A stretch of DNA of 64,000 nucleotides, from assembly GCF_026153455.1 (NCBI RefSeq), contig NZ_CP110629.1, positions 1,674,001-1,738,000 of the forward strand, given 5' to 3'. The stretch is from Marinimicrobium sp. C6131. GTDB taxonomy: Bacteria > Pseudomonadota > Gammaproteobacteria > Pseudomonadales > Cellvibrionaceae. Both the position numbers and the translations under genes were made by a program. Shown in pieces: positions 37,980 through 48,001 of the stretch. Position 1 is the first letter of the stretch, and the number at the start of each line of letters is the position of its first letter. The notes under the pieces were generated by a model that worked only from the letters and a program-made list of their open reading frames with translations, searched no databases and was not told the origin of the DNA.

Positions 37980-38750
37980 CTAGCGAACAATACCGCGTGA
38001 GGAGTGCCGGATAGAGTCCACCATCACGCCGAGCGCCTCGCAATCGGCAGCCATCGCTTCGAGCTCGGTCAACGCCTCGCCGAGCGTCAGACCACGGCGA
38101 TACAGGATTTTGAAGGCTTTCTGAATCGTGGCCACTTCCGACTTGTCAAAGCCGCGGCGCTTGAGCCCTTCGGCGTTGATACTCTTCGCTTCTGCCGGGT
38201 TGCCGTTGGCCATAACGTAAGCTGGCAGATCCTTACCCAGTGCGGTGCCCATACCGGTAAAGCTGTGCGCGCCGATATGACAGTACTGATGCACCAGAGT
38301 AAATCCGCTCAGAATGGCCCAGTCGCCAATATGGACATGACCCGCCAGGGCGGTGTTGTTGACCAGGATACAATGGTTGCCCACCACGCTGTCGTGGCCG
38401 ATATGCACGTAGGCCATTAACAGGTTGTGATCACCAATGGTGGTCTCGCTGCGATCCTGAACCGTTCCCCGGTGGATGGTTACCCCTTCCCGGATAATGT
38501 TGTGATCGCCGATGACCAGTCGAGTGGGCTCCCCTTTATACTTGAGATCCGGGGTTGCTTCGCCCACCGTCGAGAATTGATAAATATGGTTGTGTTCGCC
38601 AATCCGGGTGGGTCCCTTGATTACGACATGGGACTCAATCACCGTACCCGAGCCAATTTCGACATCAGCACCGATTATCGTCCAGGGCCCGACCTCGACA
38701 TCGGGCGCCAACCGGGCATCGGAATGAATAATCGCAGTGGGGTGAATCAA
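37980..38750 (-). CDS. lpxA: UDP-N-acetylglucosamine acyltransferase
   Basis: LpxA performs the first step of lipid A synthesis. The 256-residue protein has the hexapeptide left-handed beta helix, starting MIHPTAIIHSDARLAPDVEV. The catalytic-His region is seen in LLMAYVHIGHDSVVGNHC. The helical C-terminus follows NAEGLKRRGFDKSEV. It is 70 bases after fabZ and nine before lpxB. Confidence 0.97.
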   Translation of the reverse strand: MIHPTAIIHSDARLAPDVEVGPWTIIGADVEIGSGTVIESHVVIKGPTRIGEHNHIYQFSTVGEATPDLKYKGEPTRLVIGDHNIIREGVTIHRGTVQDRSETTIGDHNLLMAYVHIGHDSVVGNHCILVNNTALAGHVHIGDWAILSGFTLVHQYCHIGAHSFTGMGTALGKDLPAYVMANGNPAEAKSINAEGLKRRGFDKSEVATIQKAFKILYRRGLTLGEALTELEAMAADCEALGVMVDSIRHSSRGIVR

Positions 38751-38820
38751 GACTGTTCTCGCTCTTGTCCGGGAAGTTCGAGGGTGGAGAGGTGCTCAAA
38801 CAGAACACCCCGGGCTCCGA

Positions 38821-39258
38821 TTAAACCTTGCGGTCCGCACACAGGATGTTGGCGGAGGCGGCCAGAACACCGTCGACCGTGGCTTTGCACTCAAACTTCC
38901 AGATACCCCGCTTCACAGAAACCACCCGGGATTCCAGTGTCAGGCGATCACCGGGGATGACCTGGCGTTTGAAGCGCACATCATCAACGCCGGCAAACAG
39001 GTAAATGGAACCATCCTCCGGTTTTTTGTTCATTGTCTTGAACCCCAGAATACCCGACGCCTGCGCCAACGCTTCCAGAATCATGACACCGGGAAATACC
39101 GGGCTTTGCGGAAAGTGACCGTTAAACACCTCTTCGTTGACCGAAATGTTTTTGTAAGCGACGATTGATTCGCCCTCTACCAGCTCCACAACCCGATCCA
39201 CCAGAAGAAACGGATAGCGGTGTGGCAGGTATTCTCGTATTTCTCGTACATCCATCAT
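38821..39258 (-). CDS. fabZ: 3-hydroxyacyl-ACP dehydratase
   Basis: FabZ dehydrates 3-hydroxyacyl-ACP in fatty acid elongation. The 145-residue hot-dog protein has EYLPHRYPFLLVDRVVEL, the catalytic His in NGHFPQSPVFPGVMI and Glu in LEALAQASGI. The ATG at 39258 (MMDVREIREYL) is chosen because Pseudomonas FabZ begins the same way and AGGGG lies nine bases upstream; an ATG eight codons earlier is possible. Confidence 0.96.
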   Translation of the reverse strand: MMDVREIREYLPHRYPFLLVDRVVELVEGESIVAYKNISVNEEVFNGHFPQSPVFPGVMILEALAQASGILGFKTMNKKPEDGSIYLFAGVDDVRFKRQVIPGDRLTLESRVVSVKRGIWKFECKATVDGVLAASANILCADRKV

Positions 39259-39348
39259 AGTCAACGACCCCTGGGTATTCATGATAGCCCGCCTGAGTCG
39301 GCCGGCAGTTTATCTCTGACGCCACCTTACCGGTAGCGATAGGTTCAC

Positions 39349-40359
39349 TTATTCGTCGAGCTTTTTCAGGCGTGTGGCCAGCTCATTCAACTGCTTAAAA
39401 CGCACGGCATTGCGGCGCCACTCACGGGTGGGCGCCAGTGGGGTTCCGGAAGAATAGGAACCGGGCTCGTGAAGGGAATGCGTGACCAGGCTCATGGCCG
39501 TAATGTGCACCCTGTCGGCGATCGTCAGATGCCCCACAATGCCAACTCCGCCGGCAATGGTGCAATTCTCCCCTACCGTGGTGCTCCCGGCAATACCCGC
39601 CTGTCCTGCAATTGCCGTGTTTCGTCCGATACAGACGTTGTGGGCAATCTGGACCTGATTGTCGATTTTTACGCCATCTGCAATTCGGGTATCGTCCAGA
39701 GCGCCCCGATCTACTGTCGTCCCCGCACCGATTTCAACATCATTACCAATCACAACGCTGCCCAACTGGTGGATTTTCAACCAGCCGTCGGCGGTGGGGG
39801 CAAACCCGAACCCGTCCGCGCCGATCACGGCGCCGCTGTGAATCACGCAGCGATCACCAATGCGAATATCGTGGTAGAGCACGGCACGGGCGGAAATTCG
39901 GCTCCCGGCGCCGATATGACAGCCATCCCCAATACAGGCGCCTGCCCCTATTTCCACTCCTTCCGCCAGAACCACTTGCCGACCCAGTGTCGCGTTGGGG
40001 CCAATACGCACTCCCTCCGCCAGCTGACAGCCCTCGCCAATGACCGCCGAAGGGTGGCAACCGGCCGGGACCAGTGGTCGATCATCGAAACGCTCTGTCA
40101 ACCGGGCATAGGCTTCATAGGGATTGGCGGCGAGCAGCTTGTTCCCCGGGTATTCTGCGGCCAGATCCGGGCGCATGATCACGGCCGAGGCGCGGGTACT
40201 CGCCAGATATTTCCGGTAAACCGGATTGGCGATGAAGCTCAACTGCCCCGGCAGAGCCGACTGCAGCGTCCCCAGTCCGCTCAGAGGGCAGTTGCCATCT
40301 CCTTCAAAGTCGGCGTCGAGCCACGCCGCCAACTCCGCCAGAGTCAAGGTGGGTGACAC
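39349..40359 (-). CDS. lpxD: UDP-3-O-acylglucosamine N-acyltransferase
   Basis: LpxD adds the second acyl chain in lipid A synthesis. The 336-residue protein has the N-terminal uridine-binding domain (LSGLGTLQSALPGQLSFIAN), then many hexapeptide repeats (for example IGANATLG-like units and IHSGAVIGADGFGFAP). The catalytic His region is VQIAHNVCIGRNTAIAGQ. The C-terminal helix is short. It lies 14 bases after skp. Confidence 0.97.
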   Translation of the reverse strand: MSPTLTLAELAAWLDADFEGDGNCPLSGLGTLQSALPGQLSFIANPVYRKYLASTRASAVIMRPDLAAEYPGNKLLAANPYEAYARLTERFDDRPLVPAGCHPSAVIGEGCQLAEGVRIGPNATLGRQVVLAEGVEIGAGACIGDGCHIGAGSRISARAVLYHDIRIGDRCVIHSGAVIGADGFGFAPTADGWLKIHQLGSVVIGNDVEIGAGTTVDRGALDDTRIADGVKIDNQVQIAHNVCIGRNTAIAGQAGIAGSTTVGENCTIAGGVGIVGHLTIADRVHITAMSLVTHSLHEPGSYSSGTPLAPTREWRRNAVRFKQLNELATRLKKLDE

Positions 40360-40373
40360 GCTCAGGCCCTCTA

Positions 40374-40892
40374 TCAGTTGGCCTTGTTCAGCATTTCAGT
40401 CAGATCATCGGTGATATCATACTCTGCCGAGGCGTGAAACGCGCTTTGACTGTTCAATACCAGACCGATTTTCTCCGCTTCTATCAGTTGCGCCAGGGCT
40501 GACTGGGTCTGTTCACCCATTTCCTGCATGATCACCTGCATCACCTGCTGGCGCTCTCCCTGGAGGCCCTGTACCGTGCGCTCGTACTGCTCACGCAGCT
40601 CGCGCATTTCCTGCTGCTTGGCCTGTTTCTGCTCGTCAGACCAGGTCATACCGTTTTTCTGGGCGTCTTCCTGAAACGCCTGTAGCTCAGAGGTCAGGCT
40701 CTGGTAGCGGGTCCGCAGAGCGACGTAATCCTCGTCTTTTTCCAGGGCCTCCAGGCGCGTTTGCGCTTTTTCGGTGCCGAGAACAGCGGCCTGAAGGTCC
40801 AGCACGACGACTTTACCTTGCGCCAGCGCCACGGAAGAGCCCAGGAGCAGCACCAGACCGAGGGCAACTTTCTTTGCATTAGCCAACATCAC
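40374..40892 (-). CDS. skp: Periplasmic chaperone Skp/OmpH
   Basis: Skp holds unfolded outer-membrane proteins in the periplasm. The 172-residue protein has a signal peptide (VALGLVLLLGSSVALA, cut near residue 24), then KVVVLDLQAAVLGTE and long basic/acidic helices forming the tentacle coiled coils. It lies between bamA and lpxD as usual and is separated from bamA by hairpins that may tune its expression. Confidence 0.93.
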   Translation of the reverse strand: MMLANAKKVALGLVLLLGSSVALAQGKVVVLDLQAAVLGTEKAQTRLEALEKDEDYVALRTRYQSLTSELQAFQEDAQKNGMTWSDEQKQAKQQEMRELREQYERTVQGLQGERQQVMQVIMQEMGEQTQSALAQLIEAEKIGLVLNSQSAFHASAEYDITDDLTEMLNKAN

Positions 40893-40933
40893 GTTAATTT
40901 CCTCTGTATTATCAATAAGTTAGGAAATGAAAA

Positions 40934-40970
40934 GGCCCTGTATTCAGGGCCATTGAGTCCCCCGAGGGGG
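40934..40970 (-). terminator. Two hairpins between bamA and skp, possible attenuator
   Basis: GGCCCTG (40934-40940) and CAGGGCC (40945-40951) form a seven-pair stem, which on the minus strand is followed by TTTTC. A second short stem, CCCCC GA GGGGG, is at 40959-40970. The short T tract suggests a weak, partial terminator between the two genes of one operon. Confidence 0.5.
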
Positions 40971-41015
40971 TCGTATCCTGCGGGCAAGGCCCGAAAAGGT
41001 GCCAATGATACCGCG

Positions 41016-43676
41016 TTAGAAGGATCCACCCAAAGAAAACTGGAAAAATTCCGCTTTGTCTTCCTCGTTTTCGTTGATTGGGCGCGCCACCGCGAAGGTC
41101 AGCGGACCAAACCCGGTAATCCAGGTCAGGCCAAAGCCCGCCGAGGCGCTCAGGCGATCGATATCCGGCTCGTAACAGTTGCGCTGGCGTTCGGAGCAGG
41201 TGGTGCTGAACACATTACCCGCCTCCACAAAGAAGCTGGACTGCAACATACGCTGATCCTTGATGAAGGGCAGCGGAAACAGTATCTCTGCGCCGGCCTC
41301 AATCTGGATGTTGCCACCGAACGCATCGTAGCGGCTGTTGCGATTGCTTAGCTGACTCTGGCGTACGCCGTATTGAGTGACCAATTCACCGGGGTTACAT
41401 TTGAGGGCATCAAGATCGAAGTTTTCACCAAACGCCTCCCGGTCCTCACACAGCAAGTAGCCCGAGGAGGTTTCACTGTCGGAGATGACGCCATCGCCGT
41501 TGGCGTCGTCCCAGGCGAACGGTACGGTATAGGAGCGCTCTGCCGGCGTTGAGCGCGGCCCCAGGCTGTTGCGCTCGAACCCGCGCACCGAGCCGAAGCC
41601 ACCGGCGTAAAAATGCTCGAAGAACGGTAGCTCCGTATCACCGTAACTGTCCACGAAACCCAGGTTGGTGCGCAACTTCAGGGTCAGAGCACGGGTCAGG
41701 GGCTTGTAGGTTTCACCCTGGAACTGGATTTTGTAGTACTCGAGATCCCCGCCCGGAACCGCCGCTTCAATCGAAAACCGCTGCGAGGTACCGCGGGTGG
41801 CGAGCATTCCCCGATTCAGAGTCGATTTGACGTAGTTGAACCCAACCAGTCCATCCTGAAACTCATTGCCATACAGGTCCAGGTACCCGGGTTCCCCCAA
41901 TACAGACTCGGTCACCCGGTTATCGCTGTAACCATCCGGAAAGTCCTGTCCCATGGCGATATCTTCCTGCATCTGCTCGAGTTCGCTCTGGGTAATGTAG
42001 GGAGCCCCCTCGCCGATAATGGGGGTGCGGATGATTTCTCGCGGAGACGATGCCGACGGCTTGACCGTCAGATCGCGAGCTTCAAAGCTGAACCCGATGC
42101 GCTCGATTTCCGAGATCGGATAGCCAAAACTCAATCGTGCACCATAGGTGTCCGTGCTATAACCGGCCACACCATAGTTGGCGTAATCACTTTTAGTGTA
42201 GTAAAGGTTGATGCCGCGGCTCACCCCGTCTTTGGTGAAATAGGGATCGTTATAACTGAAATTATAGGCGGTCCGGAAGCGGCTGTTGCTCAGGGAGAAC
42301 CCGACCTGCTTACCCGTACCGAACCAGTTGTTCTGCTGAATATTCGCCGACAGCAGCAGCCCACTGTACTCGGCATAACCGATTTGCAGCCCCATACTGC
42401 CCGAGGGCTGCTCTTCGACCGTGTATTCCACATCGACCTGATCACTGGTGCCCGGCACTTCATTGGTTTCGACGTTCACCTCTTTGAAAAAACCCAGACG
42501 ATCCAGACGGATCTTCGAGTGTTCAATCTGGGAGTTCGAGGCGGCCCCGCCCTCCATCTGCCGCATTTCCCGGCGCAACACTTCGTCGATGGTCTTGGTG
42601 TTGCCTTTGAAATTGATACGACGCACATAGGCCCGTTGCCCGGGGTCGACAAAAAAGGTCACTTTGACAGTTTTGTCATCTTCGTTCTTTTCGGGAATGC
42701 CCTCCACTTCCGCGAAGGTGTAACCCTCATTGCCCAGCCGCTGGGTAATATACTCTGACGAATTGGTCATCAGAATCTGGGAAAAGTCGTCACCCTCGCG
42801 CAGCATGATCATCCGCCGGACCAGCTCTTCAGGCAGCTTCAGGTCACCGGCAAGCTCCACTTCACTGACCTTGTAAATATCGCCTTCGGAGACATTCAGG
42901 GTAATATAGATCTTGGATTTGTCCGGACTCAGCGCCACCTGGGTGGAGTCGATACGGAAACTCAGATAACCGCGATCCAGGTAAAAGGACTCCAGGGTTT
43001 CGATGTCACCGGTCAGCTTTTCCCGGGAGTATTTGTCATCACCGGTAATCCATGAAAGCCAGCCTGAGGACTTGAGCTCAAACCCCTCGAGCAACTCCTC
43101 CTCGCTGTAAACGTCATTACCGACGATATTGATGCCTTTGATCCGGGCCGGCTTGCCTTCATTGACGTTGACGGTCACTTTCACCTGATTGCGAGGCAGG
43201 TCCTCCACTTCGATATCCACCGAGGCCCCGTAACGGCCCTGGCCAATATACTCCCGTTCCAGCGCCTGACTGATCCCTTCCAGGGTCGCCCGCTGGAAAA
43301 TCTGTCCCTCGAACAGGTCGCTGTCACGAAGACTGTTCATCAGGTCTTCGGTTTTGATGACCTTGTTTCCCTCGATGGTGATCTCGTTGATCGCGGGGCG
43401 CTCCTCGAGCTTGACCACCAGAACGTCGCCGTCGCGGCCCATGGCCACATCGGCAAAGTAGCCGACCTGAAACAGCGAGCGGGTCGCCATCCGTATATCT
43501 TCGGAGGTCACCTGATCGCCCACCCGTAACGGCAGAGCACTGAACACCGTGCCGGCCGACACCCGTTGCAACCCCTCTACCCGAATGTCACTGATCTGAA
43601 AACTCTGGGCCTGAACTACTGCCGATAGCAATAGGGCGACCACCAGACTTATCACTCGCATCCAAACTCGCATCAT
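41016..43676 (-). CDS. bamA: Outer membrane assembly factor BamA
   Basis: BamA inserts beta-barrel proteins in the outer membrane. The 886-residue protein has a signal peptide (LVVALLLSAVVQAQ), then FQISDIRVEGLQRVSAGTVF beginning the first of five POTRA domains. A 16-strand barrel follows, with the conserved VRGF loop in GSVRGFERNSLGP, and the chain ends in Phe (FQFSLGGSF). The ATG at 43676 starts just before the signal sequence; 19 more upstream codons are excluded. Confidence 0.97.
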   Translation of the reverse strand: MMRVWMRVISLVVALLLSAVVQAQSFQISDIRVEGLQRVSAGTVFSALPLRVGDQVTSEDIRMATRSLFQVGYFADVAMGRDGDVLVVKLEERPAINEITIEGNKVIKTEDLMNSLRDSDLFEGQIFQRATLEGISQALEREYIGQGRYGASVDIEVEDLPRNQVKVTVNVNEGKPARIKGINIVGNDVYSEEELLEGFELKSSGWLSWITGDDKYSREKLTGDIETLESFYLDRGYLSFRIDSTQVALSPDKSKIYITLNVSEGDIYKVSEVELAGDLKLPEELVRRMIMLREGDDFSQILMTNSSEYITQRLGNEGYTFAEVEGIPEKNEDDKTVKVTFFVDPGQRAYVRRINFKGNTKTIDEVLRREMRQMEGGAASNSQIEHSKIRLDRLGFFKEVNVETNEVPGTSDQVDVEYTVEEQPSGSMGLQIGYAEYSGLLLSANIQQNNWFGTGKQVGFSLSNSRFRTAYNFSYNDPYFTKDGVSRGINLYYTKSDYANYGVAGYSTDTYGARLSFGYPISEIERIGFSFEARDLTVKPSASSPREIIRTPIIGEGAPYITQSELEQMQEDIAMGQDFPDGYSDNRVTESVLGEPGYLDLYGNEFQDGLVGFNYVKSTLNRGMLATRGTSQRFSIEAAVPGGDLEYYKIQFQGETYKPLTRALTLKLRTNLGFVDSYGDTELPFFEHFYAGGFGSVRGFERNSLGPRSTPAERSYTVPFAWDDANGDGVISDSETSSGYLLCEDREAFGENFDLDALKCNPGELVTQYGVRQSQLSNRNSRYDAFGGNIQIEAGAEILFPLPFIKDQRMLQSSFFVEAGNVFSTTCSERQRNCYEPDIDRLSASAGFGLTWITGFGPLTFAVARPINENEEDKAEFFQFSLGGSF

Positions 43677-43769
43677 AGAAAAATTCTTTTTTCGGTTGAG
43701 ATCAATTGCATTCGGCAGTATTGGCACCGCCACGAATCTTGTACATCCCGCATTGAAACCGGGTTTCGG

Positions 43770-45122
43770 TCAAAGCCGCATAATATCGTTGTAGAACGCC
43801 AGTACCATGAGCCCCACCACCATCACCAGTCCGATCTGGTAGCCGATTTGTTGTGCGCGATCGGATACCGGGCTGCCTTTGACCACTTCGATGGCGTAGT
43901 ACATCAGGTGGCCACCATCAAGCACCGGAATCGGCAACAGGTTGAACACTCCAAGGAAGATACTGAGCAGAGCGACAAAGCCCACAAAGCTTTTCCAACC
44001 ACTCTCGGCGGAATCGCCGGCCACCTTAGCAATGGTGATAGGGCCACTCAAGTTTTTCGTCGAGATTTCGCCCACCACCAGCTTTTTCACGGACAACAGG
44101 ACGAAGCCGGCCGTCTCCCAGGTCCTGTCGACACCGGCCACGAAGGATTCCACCGGCCCGTAACGATAGGTCCTGATCCGGTCCTCGGGCCATGGCTGAG
44201 GCTGAATACCCACCCCAATGCGACCAAAGCGTTCACCATTCTCCTCAACGGTCTCCGGTGTCACCGATAGACTCGCCTGACCGCCATCGCGTTCCACGGT
44301 CATCTGAATTTCTTCTCCGGGACGTGCCCGAACGTAATCCACCCACTCGGACCAACCCGATACGACCTCGCCGTCGACGCTGAGAATGCGGTCACCCGAC
44401 TGCAGTCCCGCAAGCTCCGCCGGACTGCCGGGGACAATCTGTCCCAGAATGGCCTGTGGTTCGGGACGATCCAGTGTCAGCCCCAACCCCGCCACCGGGT
44501 CCGGCTCCTCAGCGCCCCGCAGCCAGCCATCAAGTGGCGCCTGGGACATGTATTGCAGGTCTGAGCCCGGGTACTTCACCAGAAACTGGATTGTGCCGCT
44601 CTCGCCCAGACGACGCAGCAACTGCTGATGCAACGCTTGCCAGGTGGGCGTCGGCTCGCCATCCACGGCCAGAATTTCCTGCCCGGCCTCAAGCCCCGCC
44701 TGCGCTGCAATAGATCCTGGCTCTACCTCTCCAACAATCGGAATCGGCTCCCGGGTGCCGGGGATCATCAACAGCCAGAACAGCAAAATCGCCAGAATGA
44801 AATTGGCCACCGGCCCCGCCGCAACGATGGCGATGCGCTGCCAGACATTTTTACGGTTAAACGCCCGGTGCAGCTCCTCTTCCGGGACATCACCTTCACG
44901 CTCGTCCAGCATTTTGACGTAACCGCCCAGTGGTATGGCGGCCAGCGCGTACTCCGTCCCCTGTTTGTCCCGTCGGCGCCATAGCACCCGGCCAAAGCCG
45001 ATGGAGAATCTCAGGACCTTCACCCCACAGCGGCGCGCCACGTAGAAGTGCCCAAATTCATGCACGGCCACCAGAATGACCAGGGCAACCAGAAACCAGA
45101 TTATTGTCTGAACAAGAGCCAC
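43770..45122 (-). CDS. rseP: Site-2 protease RseP
   Basis: RseP is an inner-membrane intramembrane zinc protease that cleaves RseA to release sigma-E. The 450-residue protein has HEFGH at 21-25 in the first helix, two PDZ domains in the middle (for example VPGSPAELAGLQSGDRI), and the C-terminal LDG motif (PVLDGGHLMYY). It lies between dxr and bamA, matching the role of sigma-E in controlling bamA and skp. Confidence 0.97.
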   Translation of the reverse strand: MALVQTIIWFLVALVILVAVHEFGHFYVARRCGVKVLRFSIGFGRVLWRRRDKQGTEYALAAIPLGGYVKMLDEREGDVPEEELHRAFNRKNVWQRIAIVAAGPVANFILAILLFWLLMIPGTREPIPIVGEVEPGSIAAQAGLEAGQEILAVDGEPTPTWQALHQQLLRRLGESGTIQFLVKYPGSDLQYMSQAPLDGWLRGAEEPDPVAGLGLTLDRPEPQAILGQIVPGSPAELAGLQSGDRILSVDGEVVSGWSEWVDYVRARPGEEIQMTVERDGGQASLSVTPETVEENGERFGRIGVGIQPQPWPEDRIRTYRYGPVESFVAGVDRTWETAGFVLLSVKKLVVGEISTKNLSGPITIAKVAGDSAESGWKSFVGFVALLSIFLGVFNLLPIPVLDGGHLMYYAIEVVKGSPVSDRAQQIGYQIGLVMVVGLMVLAFYNDIMRL

Positions 45123-45132
45123 GGAATACCTC

Positions 45133-46320
45133 TCAGCGTGCGTCGATCAGGGATTGCGCCAGGCGTCTGGCCTCCTGATCCGCGGTTTGGACCACCAGCA
45201 GGTCCTCGGGTTCAGTCACAGTTACCCGCTCCAACACTGATTCGATCACCTTGGGAATATCGGTAAAGCCTATCTGGCGCTTGAGAAATGCCGCCACCGC
45301 CACCTCATTGGCCGCATTGAGCAGCGCGGGAGCCGTACCGCCCCGCGCGGCGGCCTCCACCGCAAGCCTCAGTGCGGGGAAGCGGTCCAGGTCGGGCGCC
45401 TCAAAGTCGAGGCGGCCGGTGGCGATCATATCCAGGCCGGAGACGCCCGAAGCGATTCGCTCCGGCCACGCCAGCGCATGAGCGATGGGTGTGCGCATAT
45501 CCGGATTGCCCAACTGGGCCAAGACCGAGCCATCCACATATTCCACCATGGAATGAATAACGCTCTGCGGATGAACGACCACTTCAACTTGCTCCGGCCG
45601 GGCGTGAAATAACCAGCACGCCTCGATCAACTCCAGCCCCTTGTTCATCAGGGTGGCGGAGTCCACGGATATCTTCTGCCCCATATTCCAATTCGGGTGG
45701 GCGCAGGCCTGCTCGGGTGTGACCGCTGCCAACTGCTCCCTAGAGTACTCGCGAAAGGGGCCCCCTGAGGCCGTCAGCAGTATCTTTCGCACTCCGCAGC
45801 TGGCCAGACCCTCACTCAGGCAGTCCTGGGGGTGGGCAGGCAGACACTGGAAGATCGCATTGTGTTCGCTGTCGATAGGCAACAAGGTCGCGTGATGGCG
45901 CTCGACCGCCCGGGTAAACAGCGCTCCGGCCATGACCAATGCCTCCTTGTTGGCCAGCAACACTTTCTTGCCGGCCTCCACGGCCGCCAATGTGGGCACC
46001 AGGCCCGCCGCACCGACAATTGCGGCCATAACGGTATCGACAGCGGGGGCTGAAGCGACATCGTTCAACGCCTCAACGCCTGACAGGACTTCCGTTTCAC
46101 TGCCCCTCGCCTTGAGCCAGGCCTGCAGTGCCTCGGCTCCGGCGGGTTCGACCACTACGGCATAGCGAGGCCGATGCGCAAGACAGGCATTCGCCAGCTT
46201 GCGCCACTGGGAAAAGGCGGTAAGCGCATACACTCGATAGCGGTCGGGGTGCCGGGCCAACACATCCAGCGTGCTATTGCCGATGGAGCCGGAGGCGCCC
46301 AATATCGTCACAAGCTGCAT
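45133..46320 (-). CDS. dxr: 1-deoxy-D-xylulose-5-phosphate reductoisomerase
   Basis: Dxr commits carbon to the MEP isoprenoid pathway. The 395-residue protein opens with the NADPH loop GASGSIGNSTLDVL. It has LPIDSEHNAIFQ, the metal-binding and catalytic region SVDSATLMNKGLELIEA, and PQSVIHSMVEYVDGSV. Its position between cdsA and rseP is the Pseudomonas order; E. coli places it after frr. Confidence 0.97.
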   Translation of the reverse strand: MQLVTILGASGSIGNSTLDVLARHPDRYRVYALTAFSQWRKLANACLAHRPRYAVVVEPAGAEALQAWLKARGSETEVLSGVEALNDVASAPAVDTVMAAIVGAAGLVPTLAAVEAGKKVLLANKEALVMAGALFTRAVERHHATLLPIDSEHNAIFQCLPAHPQDCLSEGLASCGVRKILLTASGGPFREYSREQLAAVTPEQACAHPNWNMGQKISVDSATLMNKGLELIEACWLFHARPEQVEVVVHPQSVIHSMVEYVDGSVLAQLGNPDMRTPIAHALAWPERIASGVSGLDMIATGRLDFEAPDLDRFPALRLAVEAAARGGTAPALLNAANEVAVAAFLKRQIGFTDIPKVIESVLERVTVTEPEDLLVVQTADQEARRLAQSLIDAR

Positions 46321-46327
46321 AATGACC

Positions 46328-47194
46328 TCAGCCCTGGGGCCAGCCGCCGGCCAGCAGTGCGAGTGCGAACACCGGTGCGGCCGACGTCAGGCTGTCGACC
46401 CGATCCAGAACACCGCCGTGACCCGGCAGCAGCGCACTACTGTCTTTGATGCCGCGCTGTCGTTTGACCATACTTTCCAGCAGATCACCGAGCACCGACA
46501 CCAGGCTGGTTGGCAGGATGATGGCCAGCCAGAACAGCACACTGCCCTGCCAGAAATACCCCACCAGCAAAGCCAACAGGGTATTGGCTGCGACACCTCC
46601 GGCAAAACCCTCCCAGGTCTTGCCCGGGCTGACGCTGACGGCCAGTTTATGTTTCCCCCACCGACGCCCGGCAAAATAGCCACCGATGTCCGCACAGGCC
46701 ACAATCGCCACCAACAGGACCAGCAGCCAAAGGCCGCTGTCCTGGACGCGCAAGTAGGACAGTCCCGCCCAGGCGGGCACCAGGACAAAAAATCCCATCA
46801 GTGCGCGCATCCAGCGACTGTGCCAAAGCAACGCACTGCTGGGGTAGCCCTGCACCCATAAAAGGGCCAGCGCCCACCAGACACAACCCACCATCAGGAT
46901 GTTGCGAAACGCCAGGCTCTGGCTCTCCAGCAATTCACGGTTATCAAGCGCCTGTTCCGGCAGTTGGTGGACACCCAGGTACACGGCGCCCAGCGCCAGC
47001 AGTCCCCCAACCACCAATACGTACACGCCGCGCTGCCAACGCTGTGACAGACCGGAGAGATTGGCCCACTCCCAGGCACCGATCAGCGTAATGGTCGCGG
47101 CAAACGCGGAAAACAGAGGGCCGGGCAAATACACCAGAGCGAGGACAAAAACGCTTGCCAATACAACGGCGGTGATCACTCGTTGCTTAAGCAT
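46328..47194 (-). CDS. cdsA: Phosphatidate cytidylyltransferase
   Basis: CdsA makes CDP-diacylglycerol from phosphatidate and CTP. The 288-residue polytopic protein begins MLKQRVITAVVLASVFV. It has the C-terminal family signature in MVKRQRGIKDSSALLPGHGG followed by VLDRVDSL. The ATG at 47194 overlaps the uppS stop by eight bases; a long in-frame upstream extension lies inside uppS and is excluded. Confidence 0.96.
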   Translation of the reverse strand: MLKQRVITAVVLASVFVLALVYLPGPLFSAFAATITLIGAWEWANLSGLSQRWQRGVYVLVVGGLLALGAVYLGVHQLPEQALDNRELLESQSLAFRNILMVGCVWWALALLWVQGYPSSALLWHSRWMRALMGFFVLVPAWAGLSYLRVQDSGLWLLVLLVAIVACADIGGYFAGRRWGKHKLAVSVSPGKTWEGFAGGVAANTLLALLVGYFWQGSVLFWLAIILPTSLVSVLGDLLESMVKRQRGIKDSSALLPGHGGVLDRVDSLTSAAPVFALALLAGGWPQG

Positions 47195-47936
47195 GTCTTG
47201 CCTCCCCGGTATGACCCGGCGCTTCGAGTTGATCGGCCGTCTGCCCGAACCGACGTTGGCGTTGGTAGAAATCCTCGGCGGCGGCTTTGAGTTCATCGGC
47301 ACCAAAATCCGGCCAGAGCAATTTGCTGAAATACAACTCGGCGTAGGCGGATTGCCACAGCAGAAAGTTACTGATGCGCACCTCACCCCCGGTGCGAATC
47401 AACAGATCCGGATCGGGCAGATCGCCCAGACAGGTATAGCGATGCAGGGTAAACTCATCGATATCGGCCGGATCCAGGGCTCCGGCGGCAACCTTTTCCG
47501 ACAATTGTCGCGCGGCCTGGGCGATGTCCCAGCGGCCGCCGTAGTCGGCCGCGATGACCAGCGTTGTGTTGCCTTGGCCGGTCATCGCTTCCGCCTCGGC
47601 GATGGCTTTCTGCAATGACGGACTGAATCGTTCGCGATTGCCCACCACACGCAGTCGAACGTTTTTCTTCCGGAGCTCTTTGACCTCCTGCTTCAGATAC
47701 CATTGAAACAGCGACATCAAGGCTTCCACTTCTTTCTTGGGGCGCTTCCAGTTTTCGCTGCTGAACGCGAACAGGGTCAGAACCTCGATGCCGAGCTCCT
47801 GGCAGGCGGTCATGATGTCACGGATGCGCTCGGCACCGACTTTATGACCGGCCACACCGGACAGTCCTCGCTGCTTGGCCCAGCGGTTATTGCCGTCCAT
47901 GATAATAGCGATATGGCGCAGGGAATTGCTGGTCAC
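47187..47936 (-). CDS. uppS: Undecaprenyl pyrophosphate synthase
   Basis: UppS (IspU) makes the C55 lipid carrier for peptidoglycan and O-antigen. The 249-residue protein has the catalytic IIMDGNNRWAKQRGL, then HKVGAERI, LFAFSSENWKRPKKEV and the C-terminal DLLIRTGGEVRISNFLLWQ signature. It lies about 65 bases after frr and overlaps cdsA. Confidence 0.96.
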   Translation of the reverse strand: MTSNSLRHIAIIMDGNNRWAKQRGLSGVAGHKVGAERIRDIMTACQELGIEVLTLFAFSSENWKRPKKEVEALMSLFQWYLKQEVKELRKKNVRLRVVGNRERFSPSLQKAIAEAEAMTGQGNTTLVIAADYGGRWDIAQAARQLSEKVAAGALDPADIDEFTLHRYTCLGDLPDPDLLIRTGGEVRISNFLLWQSAYAELYFSKLLWPDFGADELKAAAEDFYQRQRRFGQTADQLEAPGHTGEARHA

Positions 47937-48001
47937 AAAAAACTCCTGGATCAGTTGCCGCGCGGGCCAAACGGGGTTGTCACTGAGACAACCCCATCGG
48001 C

